NCBI GenBank assembly: GCA_963650485.1
Contig: CAVJLN010000091.1
Span: forward strand, 1 to 8,646
From: Suilimivivens sp963650485
Lineage (GTDB): Bacteria > Bacillota > Clostridia > Lachnospirales > Lachnospiraceae
Direction: 5' to 3'
DNA length: 8,646 nucleotides
Made by a program: the position numbers and the translations under genes. Below are positions 1-6,254 of the stretch, one piece after another. The notes under the pieces are model-generated. The model was not told where the DNA came from. It saw only the letters and a list, made by a program, of their open reading frames with translations, and ran no database searches. Every line of letters begins with the position of its first letter. The stretch's first letter is position 1.

Positions 1-13
1 TACAAATATATAT

Positions 14-20
14 AAGGGAG
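14..20 (+). promoter_or_regulatory. Ribosome binding site of the MFS transporter
   Basis: AAGGGAG lies 8 bases before the ATG at 29 and fixes that start. The promoter, if there is one for this gene, is outside the window. Confidence 0.75.
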
Positions 21-28
21 TCCAGACT

Positions 29-1357
29 ATGAAACTGAATTACAAAAGAACAGTGTTGATCGGTCTTGCCTTTCTGTCCATTTGTGCGTTCTGGCAGATG
101 TATGACAGCATTATTCCGCTGATCCTGCAGAATACCTTTGGAATCGGGGAGACACTGACCGGAGCCATTATGGCGGCCGATAACGTGCTTGCCATTTTTC
201 TGCTGCCGCTCTTCGGAGCATTATCGGATAAGGCAGACACCCGTTTTGGAAAGAGAATGCCGTTTATTGTGACGGGAACGGTGCTGGCAGTGATTTTCCT
301 GCTGCTTTTACCGGTCGCAGACAAAACCGTCAACGTGGTACTGTTTATCGTATTCCTGTTTGCCCTTCTCGTATCCATGGGACTGTACCGTTCACCGGCG
401 GTAGCACTGATGCCGGATCTGACGCCGAATAAGCTCCGCAGTAAGGGAAATGCAATCATCAATCTGATGGGAGCGGTAGGCGGCGTTTATACACTGATCA
501 TGATTAAGCTTCTGGTCGGCAGGGGAGACCGTCCGGATTACATGCCGCTGTTTGTCAGCGTAGCTGCTCTGATGGCAGTTTCTGTCGGTATTCTGGCAAT
601 TACCATTTCCGAGAAAAAGGTAAAGGCGAAGGTAGCAGAAGAGATCAAAGCCTATGAGGACAGTACCGGATTAAAGGTGGAGACCGAGGATACCATCGAA
701 GAAGAGGAGGCTGTTAAGGACGGCGGTACGGCAAAGCATCAGATGCCGGCAGAAGTAAAACGCAGCATGGGATTTCTGCTTGCTTCCATTTTCTTGTGGT
801 TTACCGCTTACAATGCAGTAACAACCGCTTTTTCCCGTTATACGAAGGTCGTATGGCACTTAGAGGGCGGTGGATTTGCGGACTGTCTGATGGTGGCAAC
901 TGTAGCTGCCATTCTGAGCTATGTTCCCATCGGTAATCTGGCAGGAAGGATTGGCAGAAAGAAAACGATCCTGGTGGGAATCGTACTGATGAGCGGATGC
1001 TATTTTGCAGCGATCTTTGCCAATGAGTATCATGCTCTGATTAACGTGGCTTTTGCAGTGATCGGTATCGGCTGGGCAGCCATCAATGTCAACTCCTATC
1101 CGATGATTGTTGAGATGAGTAAAGGAAGTGATATTGGGAAATTTACAGGAACCTATTATACCTTTTCCATGGCGGCACAGATCCTGACACCGATTCTGTC
1201 GGGCTTCCTGCTTGAGAAGGTTTCCTATCGGACTTTGTTCCCATATGCATTCGTGTTCTCGGTACTGGCGTTTATCACGATGATGCAGGTGCATCACGGA
1301 GATACCAGACCGGATAAGAAGGCAAGCGTTCTGGAGCATTTCGACGTGGATGATTAA
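29..1357 (+). CDS. MFS transporter, SLC45-like (sugar:cation symporter type)
   Basis: A 442-residue integral membrane protein of the major facilitator superfamily, with about 12 hydrophobic segments in two halves. The first-half signature between TM2 and TM3 is G63-A-L-S-D67 followed by R72-F-G-K-R, and residues 120-140 (Y-R-S-P-A-V-A-L-M-P-D then R-S-K-G) resemble the SLC45/plant sucrose-transporter group. A second motif-A-like segment, G302-N-L-A-G-R-I-G-R-K-K, marks the matching loop in the second half. A long charged cytoplasmic loop (about 194-246, very rich in E and K) joins the halves. By family it probably imports a disaccharide or other glycoside with protons or sodium, but the substrate cannot be read from the sequence. 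The phosphodiesterase gene follows 93 bases downstream on the same strand with no obvious terminator between, so co-transcription is possible. Start chosen by the good ribosome binding site. Confidence 0.85.
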   Translation: MKLNYKRTVLIGLAFLSICAFWQMYDSIIPLILQNTFGIGETLTGAIMAADNVLAIFLLPLFGALSDKADTRFGKRMPFIVTGTVLAVIFLLLLPVADKTVNVVLFIVFLFALLVSMGLYRSPAVALMPDLTPNKLRSKGNAIINLMGAVGGVYTLIMIKLLVGRGDRPDYMPLFVSVAALMAVSVGILAITISEKKVKAKVAEEIKAYEDSTGLKVETEDTIEEEEAVKDGGTAKHQMPAEVKRSMGFLLASIFLWFTAYNAVTTAFSRYTKVVWHLEGGGFADCLMVATVAAILSYVPIGNLAGRIGRKKTILVGIVLMSGCYFAAIFANEYHALINVAFAVIGIGWAAINVNSYPMIVEMSKGSDIGKFTGTYYTFSMAAQILTPILSGFLLEKVSYRTLFPYAFVFSVLAFITMMQVHHGDTRPDKKASVLEHFDVDD

Positions 1358-1450
1358 AGAAAGACGGGTACAGTGGGGATTTCAGTGTATGGGGAAGTAT
1401 ATAACCGGAAAGGGTGCACAAGTATACATAAGAAATCAGGTAAGAAAGAA

Positions 1451-2296
1451 ATGAAAACAATGGCAGTATTAATTTGGTTAGAAGTGATCGTTATCATTCT
1501 GGCAGTACTTGTTGTTCTGTATTTATTAATGATTATGCCGAGGCTTACAAACCGCCGTGAACGAAAGAAATTTTTGAACGTGTATTATGCACATCGTGGT
1601 CTGCACGATAATGAAACGGATGCCCCGGAGAATTCTATGGCGGCTTTCCGTAAAGCAGTAGAGGCAGGCTATGGAATCGAACTGGATGTACAGGTGACAA
1701 AGGATAAGATCCCGGTAGTTTTCCATGACTTTACGTTACAAAGGGTCTGCGGACAGGAGGGTAAGGTATGTGACTATACCTTTGAAGAGCTGCGGAAGTT
1801 TCGCTTATGTAAGAGCAACGAAACGATTCCGTTATTTGAAGATGTTTTAAAGCTCGTGGATGGAAGGATTCCTCTTATCGTGGAGCTGAAGGTAGAGCTT
1901 ACGGATCTTACGGTATGTGAAAAGGCAGATGCTCTTTTAAGGAAATACAAGGGATTGTACTGTATGGAGTCCTTCAATCCTCTGGCGGTGTTCTGGTATC
2001 GCAGACATCATAAGGAGGTCGTGCGGGGACAGCTTGCGGAAGCCTTCTTACGCACAGGGGAATTCAAAGGACCGCTGTATTTTATTTTGCAGAACCTGTT
2101 ACTGAATTTCCTGACAAAACCGGACTTTGTAGCATATAATCATAAGCATGCAAACGTTTTATCCAGAAAAATCTGCCGCAGTCTTTATGGAAATATGGCA
2201 GCGGCCTGGACGATCAAAAGCCAGCAGGAATTAGAGGAAGCAAAGAAGAACTTTGATTTGTTTATCTTTGATTCCTTTATTCCGGATCAAAAATAA
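1451..2296 (+). CDS. Membrane-anchored glycerophosphodiester phosphodiesterase (GDPD family)
   Basis: A 281-residue protein predicted to hydrolyse glycerophosphodiesters to glycerol 3-phosphate and an alcohol. Residues 5-29 form one strong hydrophobic segment, so the enzyme is probably membrane tethered. The GDPD domain begins at about residue 45. H48-R49-G50, P59-E60-N61-S62, E77-L-D79 and H92-D93 match the catalytic His pair and the metal-binding Glu/Asp of the family, and an E-L-K motif follows in the next strand. The reading frame stays open upstream to a GTG at 1373, but that extension is polar, has no ribosome binding site and would put 26 residues before the anchor. The ATG at 1451 has CAGG 10 bases upstream and places the anchor at the N terminus, so I prefer it. 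The end of the protein is close to the end of the domain, with no extra C-terminal module. It may share a transcript with the upstream transporter. Confidence 0.85.
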   Translation: MKTMAVLIWLEVIVIILAVLVVLYLLMIMPRLTNRRERKKFLNVYYAHRGLHDNETDAPENSMAAFRKAVEAGYGIELDVQVTKDKIPVVFHDFTLQRVCGQEGKVCDYTFEELRKFRLCKSNETIPLFEDVLKLVDGRIPLIVELKVELTDLTVCEKADALLRKYKGLYCMESFNPLAVFWYRRHHKEVVRGQLAEAFLRTGEFKGPLYFILQNLLLNFLTKPDFVAYNHKHANVLSRKICRSLYGNMAAAWTIKSQQELEEAKKNFDLFIFDSFIPDQK

Positions 2297-2298
2297 AC

Positions 2299-2365
2299 GT
2301 AACGATTCAGAACTCCATTTGCAAAACCGCTGTTTCACAGCTTATGTTTTGCTCTGAATAGTTAC
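2299..2365. repeat. Long imperfect palindrome (decayed)
   Basis: The arms pair in four blocks: GTAAC (2299-2303) with GTTAC (2361-2365), ATTCAGA (2305-2311) with TCTGAAT (2353-2359), GCAAAAC (2321-2327) with GTTTTGC (2346-2352), and GCTGT (2329-2333) with ACAGC (2337-2341). That is 24 base pairs. The main asymmetry is a 9-base stretch, ACTCCATTT (2312-2320), present only in the left arm, plus a TTAT bulge on the right. It starts 3 bases after the phosphodiesterase stop codon. No T-tract follows directly, so it is not a standard intrinsic terminator, although it could act as a 3'-end stabiliser. It may be a copy of a dispersed palindromic element. Confidence 0.7.
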
Positions 2366-2395
2366 CAATATTTTAATGCAGAGTAGTTGTAATTG

Positions 2396-2404
2396 TGTTA
2401 TACT
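2396..2404 (+). promoter_or_regulatory. Extended -10 promoter of ppdK
   Basis: TGT-TATACT (2396-2404) fits the extended -10 consensus TGnTATAAT with one mismatch. No convincing -35 box is seen at the right distance (ATGCAG at 2376-2381 is weak), as is usual for extended -10 promoters. Transcription would start near 2411, giving a leader of about 45 bases. Confidence 0.55.
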
Positions 2405-2455
2405 GAATCTATTAAGGGGCAACAACATATTTTGAGGGAAAAGGAGAAGAGAATT

Positions 2456-5086
2456 ATGACAAAATGGGTGTACTTATTCAAAGAAGGAAGCGCTGACATG
2501 AGAAATCTGCTCGGCGGCAAGGGGGCGAACCTGGCAGAGATGACCAACATCGGCCTTCCTGTACCGCAGGGATTTACAATTACGACAGAGGCCTGTACAC
2601 AGTACTATGAGGATGGACGCGAGATCAATGGAGAGATCCGTGCACAGATTGATGAGTACATAGGAAAGATGGAAGAGATTACCGGTAAGAAGTTTGGAGA
2701 TAAGAAGAATCCGCTGCTCGTATCCGTCCGTTCCGGAGCACGTGCTTCCATGCCGGGTATGATGGACACCATTCTGAATCTTGGTCTGAATGAAGAGGTA
2801 GTGAATGCTATTGCAGAGATGTCCGGCAATCCCCGTTGGGCATGGGACTGTTATCGGAGATTTATCCAGATGTATTCCGACGTTGTTATGGAGGTCGGTA
2901 AGAAATACTTCGAAGAGCTGATTGATGAGATGAAGGAAAAGCGCGGCGTGAAGCAGGATGTTGAGCTTACGACAGAAGATCTTAAGGAGCTGGCAGCGCA
3001 GTTTAAGGCAGAATACAAAGAGAAGATCGGTGAGGATTTCCCGGATGATCCGAAGGAACAGCTGATGGGAGCAATTAAAGCCGTATTCCGTTCCTGGGAC
3101 AACCCCCGTGCGAATGTTTATCGTCGTGACAATGACATTCCGTATTCCTGGGGAACTGCAGTCAACGTACAGTCCATGGCATTTGGCAATATGGGTGATG
3201 ACTGCGGTACAGGTGTTGCCTTTACCCGTGATCCTGCAACCGGAGAGAAGGGATTGTTCGGTGAATTCTTAACGAATGCACAGGGTGAGGACGTTGTAGC
3301 AGGTGTCCGTACACCGATGAAGATTGCGGAGATGGAGCAGAAGTTCCCGGAAGCATTCAAGCAGTTTACCGAAGTATGCCAGACCCTGGAGAAGCATTAC
3401 AGAGACATGCAGGATATGGAATTTACCGTAGAGCATGGAAAGCTTTATATGCTGCAGACACGTAATGGTAAGAGAACTGCACAGGCTGCACTTAAGATTG
3501 CCTGTGATCTTGTAGATGAAGGGATGAGAACAGAGGAAGAGGCTGTCGCCATGATCGATCCCCGTAATCTGGATACCTTATTGCATCCGCAGTTTGATGC
3601 AGCTGCATTAAAGGCAGCTACACCGGTTGGAAAGGGGCTTGGCGCTTCCCCGGGTGCTGCATGCGGTAAGATTGTTTTCTCCGCAGAGGATGCAGAAAAC
3701 TGGTCAGGTAAGGGTGAAAAGGTTGTGCTTGTCCGTCTTGAAACCTCTCCCGAGGACATTACCGGTATGAAGGTATCCCAGGGTATCCTTACAGTACGCG
3801 GCGGCATGACAAGCCATGCAGCTGTTGTTGCCCGTGGTATGGGAACCTGCTGTGTTTCCGGCTGTGGTGACATTGTGATGGATGAAGCCAATAAGACCTT
3901 TACCTTAGGCGGCAAGGAATTCCATGAGGGTGATTATCTTTCCATTGATGGCACAACAGGAAATATTTATGATGGACAGATTAAGACGGTAGATGCCAAG
4001 ATTGCCGGAGAGTTCGGACGAGTGATGGCATGGGCAGACAAGTACCGCAGGTTAAAGGTTCGTACCAACGCCGATACGCCCCGTGATGCAAGAAGAGCAA
4101 GAGAGCTTGGCGCAGAAGGAATCGGACTTTGCCGTACGGAGCATATGTTCTTCGAAGAAGACCGTATTGCCGCATTCCGTGAAATGATCTGTTCCGATAC
4201 CGTAGCAGAAAGAGAAGTTGCACTCGAAAAGATTCTTCCCTATCAGCAGGGAGACTTCAAGGAGCTTTATGAGGCACTCGAGGGAAATCCGGTAACCATC
4301 CGTTTCCTGGATCCCCCGCTTCATGAATTCGTTCCGACCGAAGAAGCTGATATTGAGAAGCTTGCAAAGACGAAGAATAAGAGTGTACATGAAATCAAGG
4401 CTATGATTGACAGCCTGCATGAATTCAATCCGATGATGGGACACAGAGGATGTCGTCTGGCGGTTACTTATCCGGAAATTGCCAAGATGCAGACCAAGGC
4501 GGTGATCCGTGCGGCAATCGAGGTTAAGAAGGAGCATCCGGACTGGAATCTGAAGCCGGAAATCATGATCCCGCTTGTTGGAGATGTGAAGGAATTTGAC
4601 TTCGTTAAGAAGATCGTTGTAGAAACCGCAGATGCTGAAATCAGGGAAGCAGGAATCACCATGGAGTATGAGGTAGGTACGATGATTGAAATTCCGCGTG
4701 CGGCACTTACCGCAGATGCGATTGCAAAGGATGCGGATTTCTTCTGCTTCGGTACGAATGATTTAACTCAGATGACCTATGGCTTCTCCCGTGATGATGC
4801 GAGCAAGTTCTTAGGTGGATACTATGACACCAAGATCTTTGAATATGACCCATTCATCAAGCTTGACCAGATTGGTGTTGGTAAGCTGATGGAAATGGCG
4901 ATCCGGCTTGGCAGACCGGCGAACCCGAAGCTTCATATCGGTATCTGTGGTGAGCACGGCGGAGATCCTTCTTCCGTAGAATTCTGCCACAAGATTGGTC
5001 TGGACTATGTATCCTGCTCACCGTTCCGTGTGCCGATCGCAAGACTGGCAGCAGCACAGGCAGCTATTGCCGAAAAGAGGAATTAG
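2456..5086 (+). CDS. ppdK: Pyruvate, phosphate dikinase
   Basis: An 876-residue cytosolic enzyme that reversibly converts pyruvate, ATP and phosphate to phosphoenolpyruvate, AMP and pyrophosphate. In anaerobic Clostridia it serves glycolysis or PEP formation with pyrophosphate as energy currency. Domains in order: an ATP-grasp nucleotide-binding region (about 1-340, with G-G-K-G-A-N-L-A-E-M near the N terminus and V-R-S-G-A-R-A-S-M-P-G-M); a swivelling phosphohistidine domain (about 385-510) with T452-S-H454-A, where His454 carries the phosphate; and a C-terminal PEP/pyruvate TIM barrel with G-T-N-D-L-T-Q and G-I-C831-G-E-H-G-G, where Cys831 is the general acid. Length and residue positions match the C. 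symbiosum enzyme almost exactly. AAGGAG at 2441-2446, 9 bases upstream, fixes the ATG at 2456; an in-frame upstream ATG at 2393 has no ribosome binding site and lies before the mapped -10. It appears monocistronic, between its own promoter and a strong terminator. Confidence 0.98.
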   Translation: MTKWVYLFKEGSADMRNLLGGKGANLAEMTNIGLPVPQGFTITTEACTQYYEDGREINGEIRAQIDEYIGKMEEITGKKFGDKKNPLLVSVRSGARASMPGMMDTILNLGLNEEVVNAIAEMSGNPRWAWDCYRRFIQMYSDVVMEVGKKYFEELIDEMKEKRGVKQDVELTTEDLKELAAQFKAEYKEKIGEDFPDDPKEQLMGAIKAVFRSWDNPRANVYRRDNDIPYSWGTAVNVQSMAFGNMGDDCGTGVAFTRDPATGEKGLFGEFLTNAQGEDVVAGVRTPMKIAEMEQKFPEAFKQFTEVCQTLEKHYRDMQDMEFTVEHGKLYMLQTRNGKRTAQAALKIACDLVDEGMRTEEEAVAMIDPRNLDTLLHPQFDAAALKAATPVGKGLGASPGAACGKIVFSAEDAENWSGKGEKVVLVRLETSPEDITGMKVSQGILTVRGGMTSHAAVVARGMGTCCVSGCGDIVMDEANKTFTLGGKEFHEGDYLSIDGTTGNIYDGQIKTVDAKIAGEFGRVMAWADKYRRLKVRTNADTPRDARRARELGAEGIGLCRTEHMFFEEDRIAAFREMICSDTVAEREVALEKILPYQQGDFKELYEALEGNPVTIRFLDPPLHEFVPTEEADIEKLAKTKNKSVHEIKAMIDSLHEFNPMMGHRGCRLAVTYPEIAKMQTKAVIRAAIEVKKEHPDWNLKPEIMIPLVGDVKEFDFVKKIVVETADAEIREAGITMEYEVGTMIEIPRAALTADAIAKDADFFCFGTNDLTQMTYGFSRDDASKFLGGYYDTKIFEYDPFIKLDQIGVGKLMEMAIRLGRPANPKLHIGICGEHGGDPSSVEFCHKIGLDYVSCSPFRVPIARLAAAQAAIAEKRN

Positions 5087-5168
5087 GCAACAATATATTT
5101 ATTTCTGCAGCTTAACGGTAACGAGAGCGGATGTGCAGGCATTTATTGCTTTCCCTTGTTTGATGTTT

Positions 5169-5206
5169 GGGAATAAGCCCTTTTATTTGGGTTTGTTCCC
5201 TTTTTT
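5169..5206 (+). terminator. Intrinsic terminator of ppdK
   Basis: A 12-bp stem, 5169-5180 with 5189-5200, pairs throughout if two G-U wobbles are allowed. The loop is TTTTATTT and six T follow (5201-5206). It lies 82 bases after the ppdK stop codon and marks the right edge of the housekeeping block. Confidence 0.9.
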
Positions 5207-5233
5207 ATTCTAATATCTATAAGGAGGTTCACT

Positions 5234-5452
5234 ATGAACAACACAGCGTTAGGAGCAGAAAACAAAAAGAAACAGACAATCAATTTTATCAGTGAAGCAC
5301 ATGAAAAATTCTACTATGAAAAATTAAAAGAGGTACGCTATCAGGATGTGTACCACAAGGCACTTTTCTTTTGGCAGACGATACAGATCCGCTATCCGGA
5401 GTATGCGGCTTATAACTGGGAACTGTATGCCTTATTTGGAGGAGCAGACTAA
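5234..5452 (+). pseudogene. DUF6075-like small protein, probably internally deleted
   Basis: A 72-residue open frame with a near-perfect ribosome binding site, AAGGAGG at 5221-5227, 6 bases before the ATG. Residues 19-43 (S-E-A-H-E-K-F-Y-Y-E-K-L then D-V-Y-H-K-A-L) look like the N terminus of DUF6075 proteins carried by conjugative elements of Clostridia. Residues 45-60 (F-F-W-Q-T-I-Q-I-R-Y-P-E-Y) look like the C-terminal end of the same family. From memory the full family is roughly 130 residues, so the middle seems to be missing through an in-frame deletion near residue 43-45. The family's function is unknown. It is soluble, with no signal peptide or membrane segment. Its stop codon overlaps the ATG of the next fragment by one base, as in an operon. 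It may still be translated as a short protein, which is why its status is uncertain. Confidence 0.55.
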
Positions 5453-5499
5453 TGCTAAAAGTCAGATTGATGGGAACAAAGAATGAAAAAGCAATGTAA
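5452..5499 (+). pseudogene. DUF3970-like gene remnant, 15 codons
   Basis: The reading frame M-L-K-V-R-L-M-G-T-K-N-E-K-A-M then stop begins at an ATG that overlaps the previous stop codon and has GGAGGAG 7 bases upstream (5438-5444), so translational coupling is preserved. The first 11 residues resemble the N terminus of the small DUF3970-type proteins found next to DUF6075 in clostridial integrative elements, which from memory are about 50-60 residues. Everything after residue 11 is lost, so the deletion junction is probably near 5482-5485. Non-functional remnant; family assignment is from memory of the arrangement and is moderate to low. Confidence 0.4.
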
Positions 5500-5545
5500 A
5501 GGGCAGCAGATAAAAGAAAATAGTAGAGAACAGGAGAATTTTATC

Positions 5546-5695
5546 ATGTGTAAAGTTATTGCAATCGCAAATCAAAAAGGTGGAGTTGGCAAGACCACCA
5601 CAACAAGCAACCTGGGAATCGGACTGGCAAAGCAGGGAAAGAAAGTTTTACTGATAGATGCAGATGCACAGGAAAGAAAGGACATAAAAGAATAG
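5546..5695 (+). pseudogene. ParA/Soj-type partition ATPase, truncated after Walker A
   Basis: The N terminus of a ParA/MinD-type ATPase. Residues 3-17 hold strand 1 and the deviant Walker A box (K11-G-G-V-G-K-T-T with the signature Lys11), and residues 33-42 (K-V-L-L-I-D-A-D-A-Q) form the following strand with the Asp-Ala-Asp-Ala-Gln switch. The frame then leaves the family at residue 43 (E-R-K-D-I-K-E) and stops at residue 49, whereas ParA proteins have about 250-270 residues. Walker B and the dimer surface are absent, so it cannot be a working ATPase. CAGGAG at 5531-5536, 9 bases upstream, selects this ATG; the frame is open back to an ATG at 5483, which looks like the tail of another lost gene. 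This ATPase type with DUF6075/DUF3970 neighbours is typical of integrative and conjugative elements of Lachnospiraceae, so this is the scar of one. Confidence 0.8.
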
Positions 5696-5706
5696 ACATA
5701 AAGAAA
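5681..5706 (+). repeat. Short imperfect direct repeat at the ParA break
   Basis: GACATAAAAGAA (5681-5692) and GACATAAAGAAA (5695-5706) are near copies 14 bases apart. They sit exactly where the parA frame loses family similarity and the terminator stem starts. This may be a footprint of the deletion that fused parA to the 3' side of the repressor gene. Confidence 0.4.
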
Positions 5707-5760
5707 GCCTACTGTTACCTGTGGAATAATCTACGGATAATGGTAGGCTCTTTTATTTTT
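5706..5760. terminator. Bidirectional terminator between parA remnant and repressor
   Basis: AGCCTAC (5706-5712) pairs with GTAGGCT (5743-5749). A second partial pairing of TTACC with GGATAA lies inside. On the + strand CTTTTATTTTTT follows; on the - strand the stem is followed by TTTCTTT. It would stop transcripts arriving from either side, and it overlaps the stop codon of the - strand gene. Confidence 0.7.
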
Positions 5761-6004
5761 TATTAAATGATTCACTGAGTAAGTCATCGTAAGTAGTTTG
5801 GAGACAGTCCCGGATACCACGAAGCTGTGTGCCTGTGATGTGCTGAATCCCTCTTTCGATTTTTACCAGAGATTCTCTGGTCATATCTATATTTTCCAAT
5901 TGGAGCATACGGACAAGTTCAGTCTGACCGTAGCCTTTCTGCAATCTGATACGTCGGATATTTCCACCAATATCAATACCAACCTGTTTAATTTTTGGTT
6001 CCAT
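5753..6004 (-). CDS. XRE-family helix-turn-helix repressor
   Basis: A small 83-residue DNA-binding protein. Residues 13-60 fit the five-helix Cro/C1-type fold: G-N-I-R-R-I-R then G-Y-G-Q-T-E-L-V-R-M-L (helix 2), T-R-E-S-L-V-K-I-E-R-G (recognition helix and turn) and L-R-G-I-R-D-C-L. Little lies outside the HTH, so it has no separate effector domain. AGGTG (complement of 6011-6015) stands 6 bases before the ATG. It is convergent with the parA remnant and divergent from the diguanylate cyclase gene. Two identical-type 16-bp dyads overlap its promoter region, which fits autoregulation plus control of a divergent promoter. Similar small XRE proteins are common on integrative elements of Lachnospiraceae, so it may be the surviving regulator of the lost element. 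The gene is complete as far as can be seen. Confidence 0.85.
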   Translation of the reverse strand: MEPKIKQVGIDIGGNIRRIRLQKGYGQTELVRMLQLENIDMTRESLVKIERGIQHITGTQLRGIRDCLQTTYDDLLSESFNKK

Positions 6005-6023
6005 TTACTTCACCTGAAAGAAA

Positions 6024-6039
6024 GGACTGAAATTAGTCC
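6024..6039. promoter_or_regulatory. Dyad operator O1
   Basis: GGACT-GAAATT-AGTCC, a perfect 5-bp inverted repeat with a 6-base centre, lies just upstream of the repressor ribosome binding site and just downstream of a plausible - strand -10 box (TATGAT, complement of 6052-6057). That is a classic place for an autorepressor to bind. Confidence 0.6.
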
Positions 6040-6071
6040 ATATTTTTATTTATCATATCGGTCTGAAATGA

Positions 6072-6077
6072 TATAAT
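6072..6077 (+). promoter_or_regulatory. TATAAT box pointing away from the repressor
   Basis: A consensus TATAAT on the + strand, with only a poor -35 (TTTATC, 6049-6054) at 17 bases. Its start site would fall inside operator O2. No gene begins for about 245 bases downstream until the diguanylate cyclase, so it may be the orphan promoter of a lost divergent gene or may add read-through into the cyclase gene. Confidence 0.4.
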
Positions 6078-6078
6078 G

Positions 6079-6094
6079 GGACTGATATGAGTCC
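6079..6094. promoter_or_regulatory. Dyad operator O2
   Basis: GGACT-GATATG-AGTCC, the same half-sites and spacing as O1, 55 bases away from it. It directly follows the + strand TATAAT box and overlaps where a -35 for the repressor promoter would lie. The two dyads agree at 14 of 16 positions. Confidence 0.6.
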
Positions 6095-6224
6095 ACTTTT
6101 GATTTTCATAAACCAATCAACATAGAATTATTATTTTAGATTTTGAATGTTTATATTTAACAAATAAAAGTGAGACTACTATAGCAACCAATATAAAAAG
6201 TCCTTAAATCGACAAAGCTCTTGA

Positions 6225-6254
6225 TTGACTGTATTATTCGGGGGGGGGTATAAT
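6225..6254 (+). promoter_or_regulatory. Promoter of the diguanylate cyclase with a 9-G tract in the spacer
   Basis: TTGACT (6225-6230, 5 of 6 consensus) and TATAAT (6249-6254, full consensus) are separated by 18 bases. The spacer is GTATTATTC followed by nine G (6240-6248). Loss of one G would give the optimal 17-base spacing; gains would weaken the promoter. Transcription would begin near 6261, about 60 bases before the start codon. This is the architecture of known slipped-strand phase-variable promoters such as porA of Neisseria meningitidis. Confidence 0.8.
6240..6248 (+). repeat. Homopolymeric G9 tract
   Basis: Nine consecutive G in an otherwise strongly AT-rich region. It ends directly against the first T of the -10 box. 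I noticed no other G or C run of this length in the window. Confidence 0.95.

Noticed and set aside
860..1339. 159-codon open frame on the - strand
   Set aside because: Lies entirely antisense to the MFS transporter gene, has no recognisable family, and its composition (Cys/His/Gln-rich) is that of a shadow frame.
1373..1450. GTG start extending the phosphodiesterase by 26 residues
   Set aside because: No ribosome binding site and it would place a polar segment before the membrane anchor; the ATG at 1451 is better.
3445..3915. 156-codon open frame on the - strand
   Set aside because: Antisense to the phosphohistidine domain of ppdK; low-complexity Ser/Pro/Thr/Ala composition, no ribosome binding site.
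4052..4537. 161-codon open frame on the - strand
   Set aside because: Antisense to ppdK with no family similarity; long shadow frames are expected opposite a highly expressed, codon-biased gene.
4995..5213. 72-codon + strand frame over the ppdK end and its terminator
   Set aside because: Most of it is ppdK read in another frame and it ends inside the terminator T-tract region.
5798..6076. 92-codon + strand frame opposite the XRE gene
   Set aside because: Antisense to a clear helix-turn-helix gene and without a ribosome binding site or family features.
6094..6173. CACTTTT (6094-6100) and AAAAGTG (6167-6173) inverted repeat
   Set aside because: Seven bases, far apart and in AT-rich DNA; expected by chance.
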